A stretch of DNA of 64,000 nucleotides from Ardenticatenaceae bacterium (GCA_011525915.1 WYBM01000027.1:62001-126000); one strand, 5' to 3'; shown: positions 25,053-35,092, numbered from the stretch's first letter. Translations and numbers: made by a program. Notes: generated by a model not told the origin, from the sequence alone.

Positions 25053-27446
25053 TCAATCATCATTGCCATTCCCGAAATTACTTAAAGCCTCAGCCAATTC
25101 CAGCAGGCGCGCCTGCACAATGTGGTGAACTGTACCCTGGGGGTAGCTGCCGTCCTTACTGCGTGTGCCGGCGGGCATACCGCTGAGTAATTCAACCCCT
25201 TCGTCTATGGTGGTAATGGGCCACACATGAAATTTGCCTTCAGCCACGGCCGTGACCACATCTTCATGCAGCATCAAATGGTCCACATTGCTGGCGGGGA
25301 TGATAACCCCTTGTGTGCCCGTCAGCCCGCGCGCCTGACACAACCGAAAAAAGCCTTCGATTTTCTCATTAACACCGCCAATCGGTTGAATTTCACCCCG
25401 CTGATTAACAGAGCCGGTAACAGCCAACTCTTGTTTAAAGGGAATATTGCCGACACTGGACAACAAGGCAAACAGTTCAGTTGAGGAAGCGCTGTCACCG
25501 TCCACCCCGCCATAGTTTTGTTCAAAGGTGATGCTGGCGCTTAGTGAAAGGGGCTGTGTCTGGGCATAGGTGCCGCCCAGGTACCCTTGCAAGGTCAAGA
25601 CGCCTTTGTCATGCAGCGGGCCAGACATTTCCGTTTCCCGCTCGATGTGGATCACCCCGTCGTCCCCCATGAAGGTACGGGCCGTAATGCGCCCCGGCTG
25701 ACCAAAGGCATAATCACCGAAGTCAGCCACCGACAGGCCATTTACCTGGCCGATGACACTGCCTTCGGTAGCAATAAACAGGGTGCCGCGCAGCATCTCT
25801 TCCAGGATGTGTTCTTCCGCATGGTTGGCGCGGTAGGTGCGCTCTTGCAGCGCTTGCTGTACGTCAGCGCCCGTTGTGACGGTACGGCCGTTGACCCCGG
25901 CCCAATAACTCGCCTCCCGGATCAGGCCAGCAATATCCCCAAAGCGGGTGCTTAGTTTGTGCTGGTAATCGGCCAGCCGGGAACCGTACTCAACTACTTT
26001 GGCCACGGCCGTGCGGTCAAAATGAGCCAACCCTTCTTCACGGCAGCGGGCGGCAATAAAGTCTGCATATGCCTGCATCGCCTCTTGATCACGGAACATG
26101 ACCGTGTCAAAATCGGCGCGCACTTTAAACAATGCCGAAAAATCTTCGTCGGCGGCATACAGACTGTAGTAAAGTGACAGGCTGCCCATAAGAACGATCT
26201 TTACATGCAGCGGAATCGGCTCTGGGTCTAAAGATTTAGCCACAAATTGGCCCTGCTCTACCGGAACCGGCGTCTGAACGTAAATTTTACCTTCCTTCAG
26301 GGCACGTTTGAGCGCTTCCCACGCCCCCGAATTTTTCAGCAGGTCATGGGCATTAATGATCAGGTAGCCGCCGTTAGCCGCATGCAAACTGCCGCCTTTA
26401 ATGTTAGTAAAGTGGGTAAAAACGTGCCCGGTCTCCATTTCATACTCAATGCGCCCAAACAGTCCATGAAAGGTGGGGTTCATTTCATGGATAACCGGGG
26501 CGCCCTGTGTGTCACTGTTGTTGACCAGCACATTAACCTGATAACGACGCAGGTCAATCTCTTCAGTATGCTGCACGTCAACGGGCGGCACAAAATCGTC
26601 TATCTGCGCCAGAACGTCCTGGTGAACTTCATCCAGGTACAGGCACATTTCTTCATCCTGCTCATATGTTTTTTTTACATCATCAAAGTGATGCTGCACG
26701 GCCGTGGTAGCCACCTCCCGGTCAATATCCTTCATCTGCTGCCGGGCTTCAATCTCCATATGGTGCATCTGTTGTATCAGGTCGGCCAATTCTGCCACCA
26801 GGGTGCGGTGGGTTTCTTCCAACTGCGCCTGCTGCTCCGGGGCCATCTGCTGCCTGAGGGCGTTCAGTTCCTGGGGGGAAAGCTGACGGCCGTCGGCCGT
26901 TGGTGCCACCATAAAACCAGAAGGGGTTTGCACCAGAGCAAACCCCTGTCCTTTTGCCTTTTCACTTAACACCCGTAACAACACGTTTTGCTGCTCTTCC
27001 AATGCTTGCTGGATACCGGCAATGGCATTCTGGTACATCTCGGTGGCAAACGCCTGGGGTAAATCCTGCCGCAAATCATTGATCAACTTGGCCATGCGTG
27101 CCTGGAATTTGCTGCCCTCCCCTGACGGCAATAAGATCGCCCGCGGCTGGTGCAGCGCAGCAAAGTTATGCACGTAAATCCAGTCAGGCGGGGTGGGCTT
27201 ACCTGCGGCCTGTTCTTGTAAAAAATGCCGAATGGCCGTGGCCCGCCCGGTGCCTGTGGAGCCAAGCACAAAAATGTTATATCCCTGGCTTTGAATGCCC
27301 ACACCAAAGGCGATGGCGCGTGTACCCCGCGGCTGGCCAATGATACGTGTACTCGCTTGTAATTCCGCCGTTGTCTCAAATGTAAACCCGGTTGTATCAC
27401 AAGTGTAACGAAGCTTTTCTGGTGGTAAAGGGGTCACTGTGGGCAT
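25053..27446 (-). CDS. Lon-like ATP-dependent protease (AAA_32/LonB type)
   Basis: 797 residues from the chosen start. N-terminal nucleotide-binding region with GSTGTGRATAI (Walker A variant with Arg for Lys), a long helical middle, and a C-terminal Lon protease domain with the catalytic Ser in GDSASSTEL and the Lys in NEKIEGFF. This is the soluble Lon-related family found beside classical Lon. Start at 27446 chosen because GGAG lies 8 nt upstream and the longer frame would run into the DUF5996 gene. It is convergent with rfbH, with 17 nt between them. Confidence 0.9.
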   Translation of the reverse strand: MPTVTPLPPEKLRYTCDTTGFTFETTAELQASTRIIGQPRGTRAIAFGVGIQSQGYNIFVLGSTGTGRATAIRHFLQEQAAGKPTPPDWIYVHNFAALHQPRAILLPSGEGSKFQARMAKLINDLRQDLPQAFATEMYQNAIAGIQQALEEQQNVLLRVLSEKAKGQGFALVQTPSGFMVAPTADGRQLSPQELNALRQQMAPEQQAQLEETHRTLVAELADLIQQMHHMEIEARQQMKDIDREVATTAVQHHFDDVKKTYEQDEEMCLYLDEVHQDVLAQIDDFVPPVDVQHTEEIDLRRYQVNVLVNNSDTQGAPVIHEMNPTFHGLFGRIEYEMETGHVFTHFTNIKGGSLHAANGGYLIINAHDLLKNSGAWEALKRALKEGKIYVQTPVPVEQGQFVAKSLDPEPIPLHVKIVLMGSLSLYYSLYAADEDFSALFKVRADFDTVMFRDQEAMQAYADFIAARCREEGLAHFDRTAVAKVVEYGSRLADYQHKLSTRFGDIAGLIREASYWAGVNGRTVTTGADVQQALQERTYRANHAEEHILEEMLRGTLFIATEGSVIGQVNGLSVADFGDYAFGQPGRITARTFMGDDGVIHIERETEMSGPLHDKGVLTLQGYLGGTYAQTQPLSLSASITFEQNYGGVDGDSASSTELFALLSSVGNIPFKQELAVTGSVNQRGEIQPIGGVNEKIEGFFRLCQARGLTGTQGVIIPASNVDHLMLHEDVVTAVAEGKFHVWPITTIDEGVELLSGMPAGTRSKDGSYPQGTVHHIVQARLLELAEALSNFGNGNDD

Positions 27447-27534
27447 GGTCGTCTCCGTATGGCGTTTTTGGTAGCGGGTAGTATTACTCAACCCGACTAT
27501 CCAGGCAACACCCGGCGTTTGGTCAACCTGCCGT

Positions 27535-28359
27535 TTAGGCCAGCAAGGTCGGCTTTGCCCATGTGTAAACGCTCTGAGCATATTCACGCAAGCGTCTTTC
27601 GGCGTCAGGGTCATCTATCAGCCCGGCATAAGGTAACATGGTGCCTTGCCAGCCGTCTGTATGCCAGTGTGCACCAGCAGGCAGCGGCTTATCCAACAAA
27701 ACATCTCTGGCAAAGGGAAAGGGGTTAGAATAAAAGTAAGGGGCCACATCACCGCTGCCGGGGAAAAAGCCCAGGTTTAGCTGCGCCAGGTCTTCTTGAA
27801 CTTGGCCATGCTCTTCATAGGTGACCGTACGTGTACCGAACCATTCAAAAGCCAGGTCAAAACCGTGCGGCCACACCTGTACCGGGCCCGTTTCCCCCTT
27901 CAGCCCGGCTTTGTGTGTTTTGAAGATGCGGTCTACCTCTACCAGGACATCGAAGTAACGTGCGGCCTGCACGGGATCATAGGTGCGGGGGTCGTCATTG
28001 GTAAATTTGGCCCGGGCATACTCACCGGTGAGGCCAAAGTCAGCCACGGCCGTGATCACCTGCTCGCCCATCGCCGTCCCTGTTAACCCCGCTGTCATGC
28101 TGATCATGCGCCGGTCACCTCGGCTGGTTTGTAATACGATCTGATGCTGGCGTAAGTCCAACCGCAGGGTCATGATGCCACCGCCGGGCAGCGGTATGTT
28201 GTCCGTGGTCAGGCCATCTGGCCGCACTTTCAGGCTAATGTGCCACCATTTAGGGTGAGCGATGCCATGCGTGCGGGGAACAACGCCAATGGCGTTACTA
28301 TACAGGTGCAGCGTCTGCCGGGTGGGTTCAAAGCCGGCTAATGAGGGAAATAAAGTCAT
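27535..28359 (-). CDS. DUF5996 family protein
   Basis: 274-residue soluble protein. TLHLYSNAIGVV followed by HPKWWHISLKV and GLTTDNIPLPGG matches the DUF5996 pattern as I remember it. The C-terminal half contains FFPGSGDVAPYFYSNPFPF. Activity is unknown. It is transcribed leftward, 88 nt before the Lon-like gene. One ACGGCCGT copy lies near 28045, after which none occurs for 3.4 kb. Confidence 0.7.
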   Translation of the reverse strand: MTLFPSLAGFEPTRQTLHLYSNAIGVVPRTHGIAHPKWWHISLKVRPDGLTTDNIPLPGGGIMTLRLDLRQHQIVLQTSRGDRRMISMTAGLTGTAMGEQVITAVADFGLTGEYARAKFTNDDPRTYDPVQAARYFDVLVEVDRIFKTHKAGLKGETGPVQVWPHGFDLAFEWFGTRTVTYEEHGQVQEDLAQLNLGFFPGSGDVAPYFYSNPFPFARDVLLDKPLPAGAHWHTDGWQGTMLPYAGLIDDPDAERRLREYAQSVYTWAKPTLLA

Positions 28360-28638
28360 CGCCTACCTCCATAAGCAAAGTGTCGTTATCATTGTAGACT
28401 GACCAGTTTACCTGAATCTTACAATGGGCTGGCAGGGGTGATTTACGCATATATACCCCCATTTGCCATGGTGCAAAACCTGAATGTAACTCAATGCTGG
28501 TGGCCCTGGCATTATCAGGTCTGGTGACCATCACCTATCTAACCGAAGGATTAGTCATGGTAGGAAGCATTGCTAAAAGATTGTCCGAAGTTTATCTGTC
28601 CTCTCTATTAGTTCAGATTCGCTGATTCTTAAGTCAGA

Positions 28639-30327
28639 TCACTTTCGGGTCTGCAAGGGTGCATATAATTCCTGACGAGTTGCATCTGTGAGTCTTTGAA
28701 TTTCAGAAACAGCGACATCTAAATGCAACAAGGCTTGCCGTGTGATTTCTAATCCGGCTTCAAATTCTGGCTGGACAGCTTCATAAACCCCCAGGGCGTA
28801 CAGGGACTGCATTTGCTCTACCCCCTCCGCCCTGGCCACAATATGGACGGCTGGATTCAGGTGACGTACTCGCTCAACAATTGACTGTGTGATCGTTACG
28901 GCAGGTGTTGTCACAATCACTAACCGGGCGTGTTCGACTTGAGCAACTTCTAAAACGATCTCTTGGCCCGCATCGCCATAAATGATCGGAAAACCAGCTT
29001 CTCTGGCTTGCCCAATGCGATGGTAATCCAGTTCGATAATGACAAAGTTTAGCTCTAACTGCTGCAACAATTGAGCCACATACTGCCCAATTCGGCCTCC
29101 ACCGGCAATAACAACGTGATCCCGCAAGCCGGTTTCGGGGAGATTAATGGTTTGCAACAATTCGCGCTTGAACCAACGCTTACGCAGCGCATACAGTGGC
29201 GCCGTAAGCCCTGAGACAAAAGGGGTCATTATCATCGTCATCACAGCCACAGTCAATGTTAAGGTATACAACTCCTGACTGATAGAATTGGTGCTAAGGC
29301 CTACACGAGCCAGTACAAAGGAAAACTCCCCTACCTGGAACAGTCCCAAACCTACAGCTAGTGGCACAACGTTGCCATAGCCAAATAAACTGCTTAAGGC
29401 ACTAAAAATCAAGCCTTTACCCATAGCAATCAGGAGTACAACCAACAAAATTACTTGCCAATTGGCAATGAGGAAGGCTGGGTCTAAAAGCATTCCGACC
29501 GAAGCAAAAAAGAGCAACCCAAATATATCACGCAGGGGAATAATGTCGCTGAGGGCTTGATGGCTGTAGTCTGATTCGCTCAACACTATGCCAGCCATAA
29601 ACGCACCAAAAGCAAATGACAATCCAAACAGGTAAGTCACATAGCCAATGCCCAGCCCGATGGCAGTGATCGCCAACAAAAACAGTTCCCGTGAATTCCA
29701 GGCAGCAATGCGGGCTATCAGACGGGGAATGACGCGTGTCCCCACAAAAACCATCAAAAACAAGAAGAAAGCAGCTTTGAGGGCCGCTAAACCCAACACG
29801 GGCAAACCAGCCTCTGGCTCGTTAAGTTGTGGCAAAATTATCATCAGGGGAACGACAGCTAAATCCTGGACGATCAGCATCCCAATCATCACCCGACTAG
29901 AGAGTGTTCCTAATCGCCCCTGGCTCATCAATGTCTTCAGGATAACCATGGTGCTGGACAGGGCAATCATGCCGCCGAACCAAAGTGATATGACCCTCTC
30001 CCAACCCAACAACTGGCCAATGCCAAAGCCGAGGGCGATAGAAAGTAATATTTGAATCGGTGTACCGATGAGGGCAATATTTCGAACTGGTCTCAGTTCC
30101 TTCAATGAAAACTCTAGCCCCAGAGCAAAAAGTAAAAGGGCAACCCCTATTTCGGCCAGCAGTTCAATATCGTGTATCTCAGAAACTGTTACCCCACCAG
30201 TAAAAGGACCAACCATTACTCCAGCCAGAATGTACCCCAAAATCAGAGGTTGTCTTAGTTGTTGGGCAATCAACCCACCAATTAAGCCGGCCGCTACAAT
30301 AATGGCAATGTCTGCTGCAATACCCAT
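28639..30327 (-). CDS. Cation:proton antiporter (CPA2) with TrkA-N domain
   Basis: 562 residues. The membrane part (1-385) has about 12 helices with the CPA2 start ([29 protein letters not shown]). A cytoplasmic TrkA-N/RCK domain (about 405-540) binds nucleotide at [17 protein letters not shown]. Likely a K+ or Na+/H+ exchanger of the KefB/YbaL type. The DUF3124 lipoprotein gene ends 15 nt upstream, so they form one leftward operon. Codon use is less GC-rich than in neighbours and there is no ACGGCCGT, which fits recent transfer. Confidence 0.9.
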   Translation of the reverse strand: MGIAADIAIIVAAGLIGGLIAQQLRQPLILGYILAGVMVGPFTGGVTVSEIHDIELLAEIGVALLLFALGLEFSLKELRPVRNIALIGTPIQILLSIALGFGIGQLLGWERVISLWFGGMIALSSTMVILKTLMSQGRLGTLSSRVMIGMLIVQDLAVVPLMIILPQLNEPEAGLPVLGLAALKAAFFLFLMVFVGTRVIPRLIARIAAWNSRELFLLAITAIGLGIGYVTYLFGLSFAFGAFMAGIVLSESDYSHQALSDIIPLRDIFGLLFFASVGMLLDPAFLIANWQVILLVVLLIAMGKGLIFSALSSLFGYGNVVPLAVGLGLFQVGEFSFVLARVGLSTNSISQELYTLTLTVAVMTMIMTPFVSGLTAPLYALRKRWFKRELLQTINLPETGLRDHVVIAGGGRIGQYVAQLLQQLELNFVIIELDYHRIGQAREAGFPIIYGDAGQEIVLEVAQVEHARLVIVTTPAVTITQSIVERVRHLNPAVHIVARAEGVEQMQSLYALGVYEAVQPEFEAGLEITRQALLHLDVAVSEIQRLTDATRQELYAPLQTRK

Positions 30328-30342
30328 ACTGCTTCTTTCCTT

Positions 30343-30870
30343 TTAATCATCAAGCTGCCTAATCACGCGGCCAGGACTGGTAAACGAAACCCCCTGAGTC
30401 GCGCTTGTATTCAACATCACGGTCTCTACAATAGGTTCATAGACTGGTTGTTCGGCTACCCATTCCACAATAAAGTTGGTTCCGATACCCCCTCTTTGTT
30501 CACTGGCCTCTACAAAGAAATCGGTTGAAGCCAACGGTCCCAGACTACGAGGCTGTTGTAAATATTCTTTGACCAGTTGGCCTTGTGTATCATAGTAGCG
30601 AACCGAGGTAATGATAATGGGGTGTTCAAAGTCGGTGTTATGGATACTTAGGGTAACTGCCAATTCCATCGTCCTGCCTTGGCTGGCGTAATAAATTTCG
30701 GAGTAAGCGGGCACATAAATAGTCTGACCCGTTGTGATATCTAAGTCTTGGACCTGGATCGTTTCGTTTGCAAGCGGTGGGGAAGCGGGATCTGAAGGGG
30801 ATGAGTCACAGCCCAAGAGAAGCATCAAAATCATGACCACTATCAGCCATTTATAAGAATTCACCGCCAT
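30343..30870 (-). CDS. DUF3124 lipoprotein
   Basis: 175 residues: signal peptide with lipobox LLLGC (Cys21), then a DUF3124 domain recognised by GQTIYVPAYSEIYY, LSIHNTD, ITSVRYYDTQG, LGPLASTDFFV and the end GVSFTSPGRVI. Outside face of the membrane. Function unknown. It is the first gene of the pair with the CPA2 antiporter, separated by 15 nt, so it may be an accessory or sensor for that transporter (inference). Shares the antiporter's lower GC and lack of ACGGCCGT. Confidence 0.85.
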   Translation of the reverse strand: MAVNSYKWLIVVMILMLLLGCDSSPSDPASPPLANETIQVQDLDITTGQTIYVPAYSEIYYASQGRTMELAVTLSIHNTDFEHPIIITSVRYYDTQGQLVKEYLQQPRSLGPLASTDFFVEASEQRGGIGTNFIVEWVAEQPVYEPIVETVMLNTSATQGVSFTSPGRVIRQLDD

Positions 30871-30999
30871 CAGTTCCTTCCCTATATTAAAGATTCACGA
30901 TAGCCACAACTCAACATTCTGCATGTGGATGAAGTTTAATGGTACTTAGAATTCAGAAAAATAGCTAACTTATCAACGGTAAGTCAAAAGCCATCTACC

Positions 31000-31072
31000 C
31001 AGTATCAGTTTTCAGTAATCAGTGTACAGTTTTCAGGGCTGGCTATCTCTGGACATAGTCTACTGAAAACCG
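31000..31072. repeat. CAGT/ACTG repeat F (inverted copy of the H/I core)
   Basis: CAGTATCAGTTTTCAGTAATCAGT leads into a core at 31027-31070 (CAGTTTTCAGGGCTGGC, ATAGTCTACTGAAAAC). The core is the reverse complement, with few mismatches, of the core at 42716-42760. It lies in the 390-nt gap between the DUF3124 gene and the SDR gene. The rest of that gap shows nothing I can name. Confidence 0.7.
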
Positions 31073-31260
31073 GCGACGAACTTCTGCCATTGAACATCAT
31101 CCAAAGCTGCAAAATCGCTAACTTATCCTGGCAGCGGAAAGCCATGCTTGCCAGAATCGTGCGTGACAGGCCTTCGATAATATGGTCAGGCTGACCCCCT
31201 GGGAAGTAACCACCGTTGACAGGCTGTCCATAAGCATTGACAATTAAGGGCATGGGAAAC

Positions 31261-31986
31261 ATGACCTTTAATTTCACAAACAAAGTCGTAGTGATAACAG
31301 GGGCGGCAGGAAACCTGGGGGAAGCCGCCGCCCGGGCGTTTTTTAACGCTGGCGCCCGCCTGGCGCTGGTAGATAACCGGGAAGATCGGCTGCCGCAGGT
31401 GTTTGGGGATCTGGCCGCGGTCAGCCCAGACCGCATGCTTTGGGTAGGCGGCATCGATGTGACAGATGAAACGGCCGTGGCCCGCATGACCTCTATCATT
31501 ATGGACCGGTATGGTCAGATAGACGTGCTGGGCAACATGGCCGGGGGCTTTCGCATGGGCACGGCCGTGGCTGAAACACCCTTAAAAGATTGGGAGTTTA
31601 TGCTCAACCTGAATGCCAAATCTGTTTTCCTGGTGTGCCGGGCAGTCATTCCCCATATGCTGGCCAATGGTTCAGGGAAGATCATCAACGTGGCGGCGCG
31701 CGCGGCCCTGAAGGGGCAGGCCAAGATGGCCCCTTATATCGTGTCCAAGAGTGCGGTTGTTCGTCTGACAGAAAGCATGGCGGCCGAGTTAAAGGATGAG
31801 GGCATCAACGTCAATTGCATCCTGCCGGGCACCATTGACACACCTCAAAACCGGGAAGCAATGCCTAATGCCAACTTTGAAAAATGGGTGACACCAGAAG
31901 CGTTGGCAGACGTTATTGTGTTCCTGGCTTCAGAAGCGGGCCGAGCCGTGATAGGTGCAGCCATACCGGTATACGGCCGTTCCTGA
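31261..31986 (+). CDS. Short-chain dehydrogenase/reductase
   Basis: 241 residues from the chosen start. NAD(P) motif TGAAGNLG, NMAGG in place of NNAG, and the catalytic YIVSK. The position of the usual catalytic Ser is in NVAARAALKG, where Ala replaces Ser, as in some related sequences; activity may be altered. C-terminal IGAAIPVYG is typical. Two upstream in-frame starts exist (31252 and a TTG at 31237). 31261 is preferred because GGG-rich sequence is at ribosome-site distance. Two ACGGCCGT copies encode TAV. Confidence 0.85.
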   Translation: MTFNFTNKVVVITGAAGNLGEAAARAFFNAGARLALVDNREDRLPQVFGDLAAVSPDRMLWVGGIDVTDETAVARMTSIIMDRYGQIDVLGNMAGGFRMGTAVAETPLKDWEFMLNLNAKSVFLVCRAVIPHMLANGSGKIINVAARAALKGQAKMAPYIVSKSAVVRLTESMAAELKDEGINVNCILPGTIDTPQNREAMPNANFEKWVTPEALADVIVFLASEAGRAVIGAAIPVYGRS

Positions 31987-32046
31987 CACTGTGTGGTGTG
32001 CCACGTCTCATGGGCAATGTGCCGATGACCACCCTGGGTTTAATCG

Positions 32047-33009
32047 CTAGCCAAACCGGGCCAGATTCACCTGGTGCATAATGTCCGCTGCTTCATCAGC
32101 ATGGCCAGGGTCAGTAAAGACCATCAACAGCGTTTGCCCGTTCTTGAGGCTGTCATCATACAGGTATGCATCTTGTTCTGAAGCACTCAGCCCCATCAGG
32201 GTAGCGGCAAAGGTCATAAACAAGGCGCCAATGACCGCCCCGATCACAATGAGAATACCCACGGTATTGATAGGGGCGCTGCCGGTCATGGACGACATTC
32301 CCAGACTGGGCATGAGCCAGATACCCAGCCCCATCATCAACCCTACCAGGCCACCCATCACCGCACCCCCCAGGCTGCCAATCGCCATCATTTCCAACAC
32401 AGTGCTGCGTTTGGCGTTGATCTGGTATTGGCTTACGGCCGTGTTAAACACCATGGTGCTGATCGCTTTCTGGCTAAAACCGGCCTCTTGCAAAGCATTC
32501 TCCGCTTTATCCACGTCAGCGTCACTGTTAAACAGGCGTACTACCAGACGATAATCCGGGTTGACGGCCATATCAAATATCTGTTGGCCCACCGCTTGCA
32601 ACGTCTCATAGTGCCGTTCAAGTAGTGCATGTGTTGCGGCAGGCAGTTCTTGCTGTAACGCTTGTTTATACTGCTTTTGGGCATACCGTTCACCACGATG
32701 GGCTTCTGCCAGCACGACCTGTTCTACGTTATGCTCACCCAGCGTCAGCGACGCTTTTATAAGTATCCAACCGCGATGCGTCATGCCTAAGACACTACGT
32801 CGTTTTTTCACGACACCGCCCAGACGAATCACTTCTGCGTGTAACTCTTCGGCGAACAAAGCGCGTTGTTTGGCATAAGCCTTAAGCAGGGTTTTGAGGC
32901 CACGATTGTTAACGTTTTCGGCCGTAACCCGAAAGCCTGCTTCACTATTGTGGGACAACTTAACAAGTTGATTGAGGGCGGCGATAGCTCTGTTATGGGT
33001 TGCGCTCAT
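32047..33009 (-). CDS. DUF2383 ferritin-like domain fused to Gly-rich membrane domain
   Basis: 320 residues. N-terminal four-helix bundle of the PA2169/DUF2383 type (about 5-145: ALNQLVKLSHNSEAGF, HRGWILIKASLT, ERHYETLQAVG). The second half has a short alpha/beta segment (YRLVVRLFNSDADVDKA) and two Gly/Met-rich membrane helices (about 200-270), as in general-stress 17M/YflT-like proteins. A stress-response membrane protein is likely. Start at 33009 chosen for AAGGAG 8 nt upstream. Two direct repeats upstream may regulate it. Confidence 0.75.
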   Translation of the reverse strand: MSATHNRAIAALNQLVKLSHNSEAGFRVTAENVNNRGLKTLLKAYAKQRALFAEELHAEVIRLGGVVKKRRSVLGMTHRGWILIKASLTLGEHNVEQVVLAEAHRGERYAQKQYKQALQQELPAATHALLERHYETLQAVGQQIFDMAVNPDYRLVVRLFNSDADVDKAENALQEAGFSQKAISTMVFNTAVSQYQINAKRSTVLEMMAIGSLGGAVMGGLVGLMMGLGIWLMPSLGMSSMTGSAPINTVGILIVIGAVIGALFMTFAATLMGLSASEQDAYLYDDSLKNGQTLLMVFTDPGHADEAADIMHQVNLARFG

Positions 33010-33041
33010 GATGGTCACTCCTTGCGCAGATTACGGAACGA

Positions 33042-33134
33042 TCACTCCATAATCACAATACATTGTCTATGCCTGTTAGGAAGCCATCATACCATACTTT
33101 GTCCACGCATAATGGAATGCTCACTCCATTATGA
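33042..33134. promoter_or_regulatory. Direct repeats TCACTCCATWAT upstream of the DUF2383 gene
   Basis: TCACTCCATAATCA (33042-33055) and TCACTCCATTATGA (33121-33134) are near-identical and 79 nt apart. The second forms an inverted repeat with ATAATGGA (33109-33116). They look like paired binding sites for one regulator, possibly with DNA looping. Confidence 0.4.
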
Positions 33135-33137
33135 GCC

Positions 33138-33310
33138 CTAGCACCAGTTATCAGAAGTCAGTGACCAGTGTTCAGTAGTCAGTGACCAGTGTTCAGTGGA
33201 CAGTTACTGGCGTTAGGCCCTACTGGATACTGCCCACTGATGACTGAAAACTGATTTACTGGCGTTAGGCCCTACTGGATACTGCCCACTGATGACTGAA
33301 AACTGACACT
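33138..33310. repeat. CAGT/ACTG repeat G with perfect 51-bp tandem duplication
   Basis: The left part is CAGT units (GACCAGTGTTCAGTAGT repeated twice). The right part is a 51-nt unit (33204-33254) repeated exactly at 33256-33306 (period 52), starting TTACTGGCGTTAGGCC and ending GATGACTGAAAACTGA. It ends 15 nt before the stop codon of the ABC permease gene, i.e. in the 3' region of that gene. Confidence 0.9.
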
Positions 33311-33325
33311 AGCGCATGAATGGCC

Positions 33326-35029
33326 CTATGTCTCATCTGGCAATTTCATCTTTGCTATCAGTTCTGGTTCGCGTTCCAGTAGTAAATTACCGGCCAGCTT
33401 GCTGCCGCCCCCAAAAAGCGCCAGCGCGTAAGCCAGGCTCAGGAACAGGCCCCCAAATGCCAGCCAGGGCAGTGTCAGCCAGTAAGCGACCGCCAGGGGA
33501 ATAAGCGCAGGCAGGCTAAAAACGAGGATGGAAAGAGGTACCAGGGTGATATAGGCACAGCCTGTCTTGGTGTCACCGCCTGACTGGAAAAGGCTGCGGC
33601 CGCGCCGCGATTCCAGGTTCATGGGGATGGGAAAGAGTACGGCCGCTACGCTGGTCACGGCCAGCGTGGTTATGCCCATGCTTAAAGAAGTCATCACCCC
33701 GGCCACACTCACCCAATTCCACTGCAAAAAGAGGAATAACCCGCTGATAAATAATAACGGCACCAGGGTGACCACAAACAGTGCCAGCCCTTTGGCCCAA
33801 AAAACGCGTTCGCGCCTGACCGGTGTCAGCAGCAGCGCGGGCAGCCCAAGCCCTTCCCAGGCCAACATATTTTGGGTATTGGCCCAAAACAAAAACATGG
33901 CATACAGGGGCAGCCCCAGGCCAACCCAGCCAGGTAAGCCGCTGCCCAATTGAAACCCCTCAAAGTCATCAGTGAAGAAAAAAGCCCCCATGAAAAAGAT
34001 GGGCATAAAGACACCCTGAATAACCCCCACGCGCCGCTGCGGAATGCGCCAGACCGACTTAAATTCTTTGCTCACCAGCAGCGCCAGATCATCTGGCAGC
34101 CAGCCCAACCAGTCTCGCGGCTCTGTTTTGGGCGCCTTGGGGCGTGCTTCTTCACGCGGGCGCGTCATCCGCAAATACCCCTCGCCGGTTGTCAGGCGCA
34201 CCAACAGCTTATACCAGACCCAGGTGATGATGGCCAACCAGGTTAATGAGTAGAGCAGCCAGGTGAGAGCCATCAGCCAGTCGGCAGCTACGGCTCGTTC
34301 AATGGCTTTGGCCGCGGCCCCCGGCGGCAGCCACTGCAAAATGTCCAGTGGCTGCCAGGCTAACAGGGCTTCTTCTTGGGCTTCGCTCATCTGGCCAACC
34401 ACATTACCAATAAACCGCTGCATACCAATGTTAATGAAGTAACACAAACCACCAATGGTTGAGGCCAGAATGATGGCCACATCGCGCACACGGCGGCTTT
34501 GCATGATGCCGCCCACGGCCGTGCCTACAAACTGTCCGATGATCACCAGGTGCCCATAACTGAGTACCAAGGCCACTAAGACAACCACGGCCGTCAGGCT
34601 AGATGCCAACCCAAAGCCATAGATGATGGCCGCAAACAACGGCAGCATCAGGTACGTGGGGTAATCAAACACGGTACCCAAGATGACATTGGCAATAAGT
34701 GTACGCCGCTTAATAGGGTATACCATGAGCAGGGTGATATCCGCGCCTTCGTTGATAGAGGCAAAGATAATGGGGAAAACGAGCCAGATGAGCCAGAGCA
34801 GGATCAGCACACCGCCCAACAAGGCAGTAGGCCATTGGTCTTCCAGACGCCGGTAGCCAACGGCCGTACCAAATGCCGCCCCTAAAATCAACGGCCCAAA
34901 GAGAAGGGTGACCAGGACGGCACCCACAATGCGCCCTCGCTCTCGGCCAAACTGACGCCACGTCAGTTTGCCCCTTAATCGCCACAGTGCCCATAGCTGG
35001 GTGCGGTCTTTGATGGTGACTTCATTCAT
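33326..35029 (-). CDS. ABC exporter permease (putative, ABC_export type)
   Basis: 567 residues with 12 or more hydrophobic segments in two blocks (about 35-265 and 320-550), separated by a charged loop at about 285-330 (TRPREEARPKAPKTEPRD). This matches the large putative ABC exporter permeases of Firmicutes and Chloroflexi. The partner ATPase gene ends 63 nt upstream on the same strand. The substrate is not evident; no signal or bacteriocin gene lies beside it. Confidence 0.75.
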   Translation of the reverse strand: MNEVTIKDRTQLWALWRLRGKLTWRQFGRERGRIVGAVLVTLLFGPLILGAAFGTAVGYRRLEDQWPTALLGGVLILLWLIWLVFPIIFASINEGADITLLMVYPIKRRTLIANVILGTVFDYPTYLMLPLFAAIIYGFGLASSLTAVVVLVALVLSYGHLVIIGQFVGTAVGGIMQSRRVRDVAIILASTIGGLCYFINIGMQRFIGNVVGQMSEAQEEALLAWQPLDILQWLPPGAAAKAIERAVAADWLMALTWLLYSLTWLAIITWVWYKLLVRLTTGEGYLRMTRPREEARPKAPKTEPRDWLGWLPDDLALLVSKEFKSVWRIPQRRVGVIQGVFMPIFFMGAFFFTDDFEGFQLGSGLPGWVGLGLPLYAMFLFWANTQNMLAWEGLGLPALLLTPVRRERVFWAKGLALFVVTLVPLLFISGLFLFLQWNWVSVAGVMTSLSMGITTLAVTSVAAVLFPIPMNLESRRGRSLFQSGGDTKTGCAYITLVPLSILVFSLPALIPLAVAYWLTLPWLAFGGLFLSLAYALALFGGGSKLAGNLLLEREPELIAKMKLPDET

Positions 35030-35092
35030 TGTCGGTTAGCGGTAAGCGGTTATCGGTAGGCCAGCCTTTGGTTCCCGATGACCGTTTATACA

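Noticed and set aside
28360-28638. Possible small genes or a regulatory RNA in the 279-nt gap after the antiporter gene's right neighbour
   Set aside because: Only short frames without ribosome sites, and no stable hairpin that I can see.
31005-31253. Leftward ORF overlapping the SDR start, MPLIVNAYGQPVNGGYF...
   Set aside because: Its start would overlap the SDR start region, it runs through the CAGT repeat at its end, and it has no ribosome site. It could be a decayed gene, but there is not enough to call it.
33138-33310. Repeat array that looks like a CRISPR
   Set aside because: Units are short, degenerate and partly inverted, with no unique spacers of even length and no cas gene anywhere in the window.
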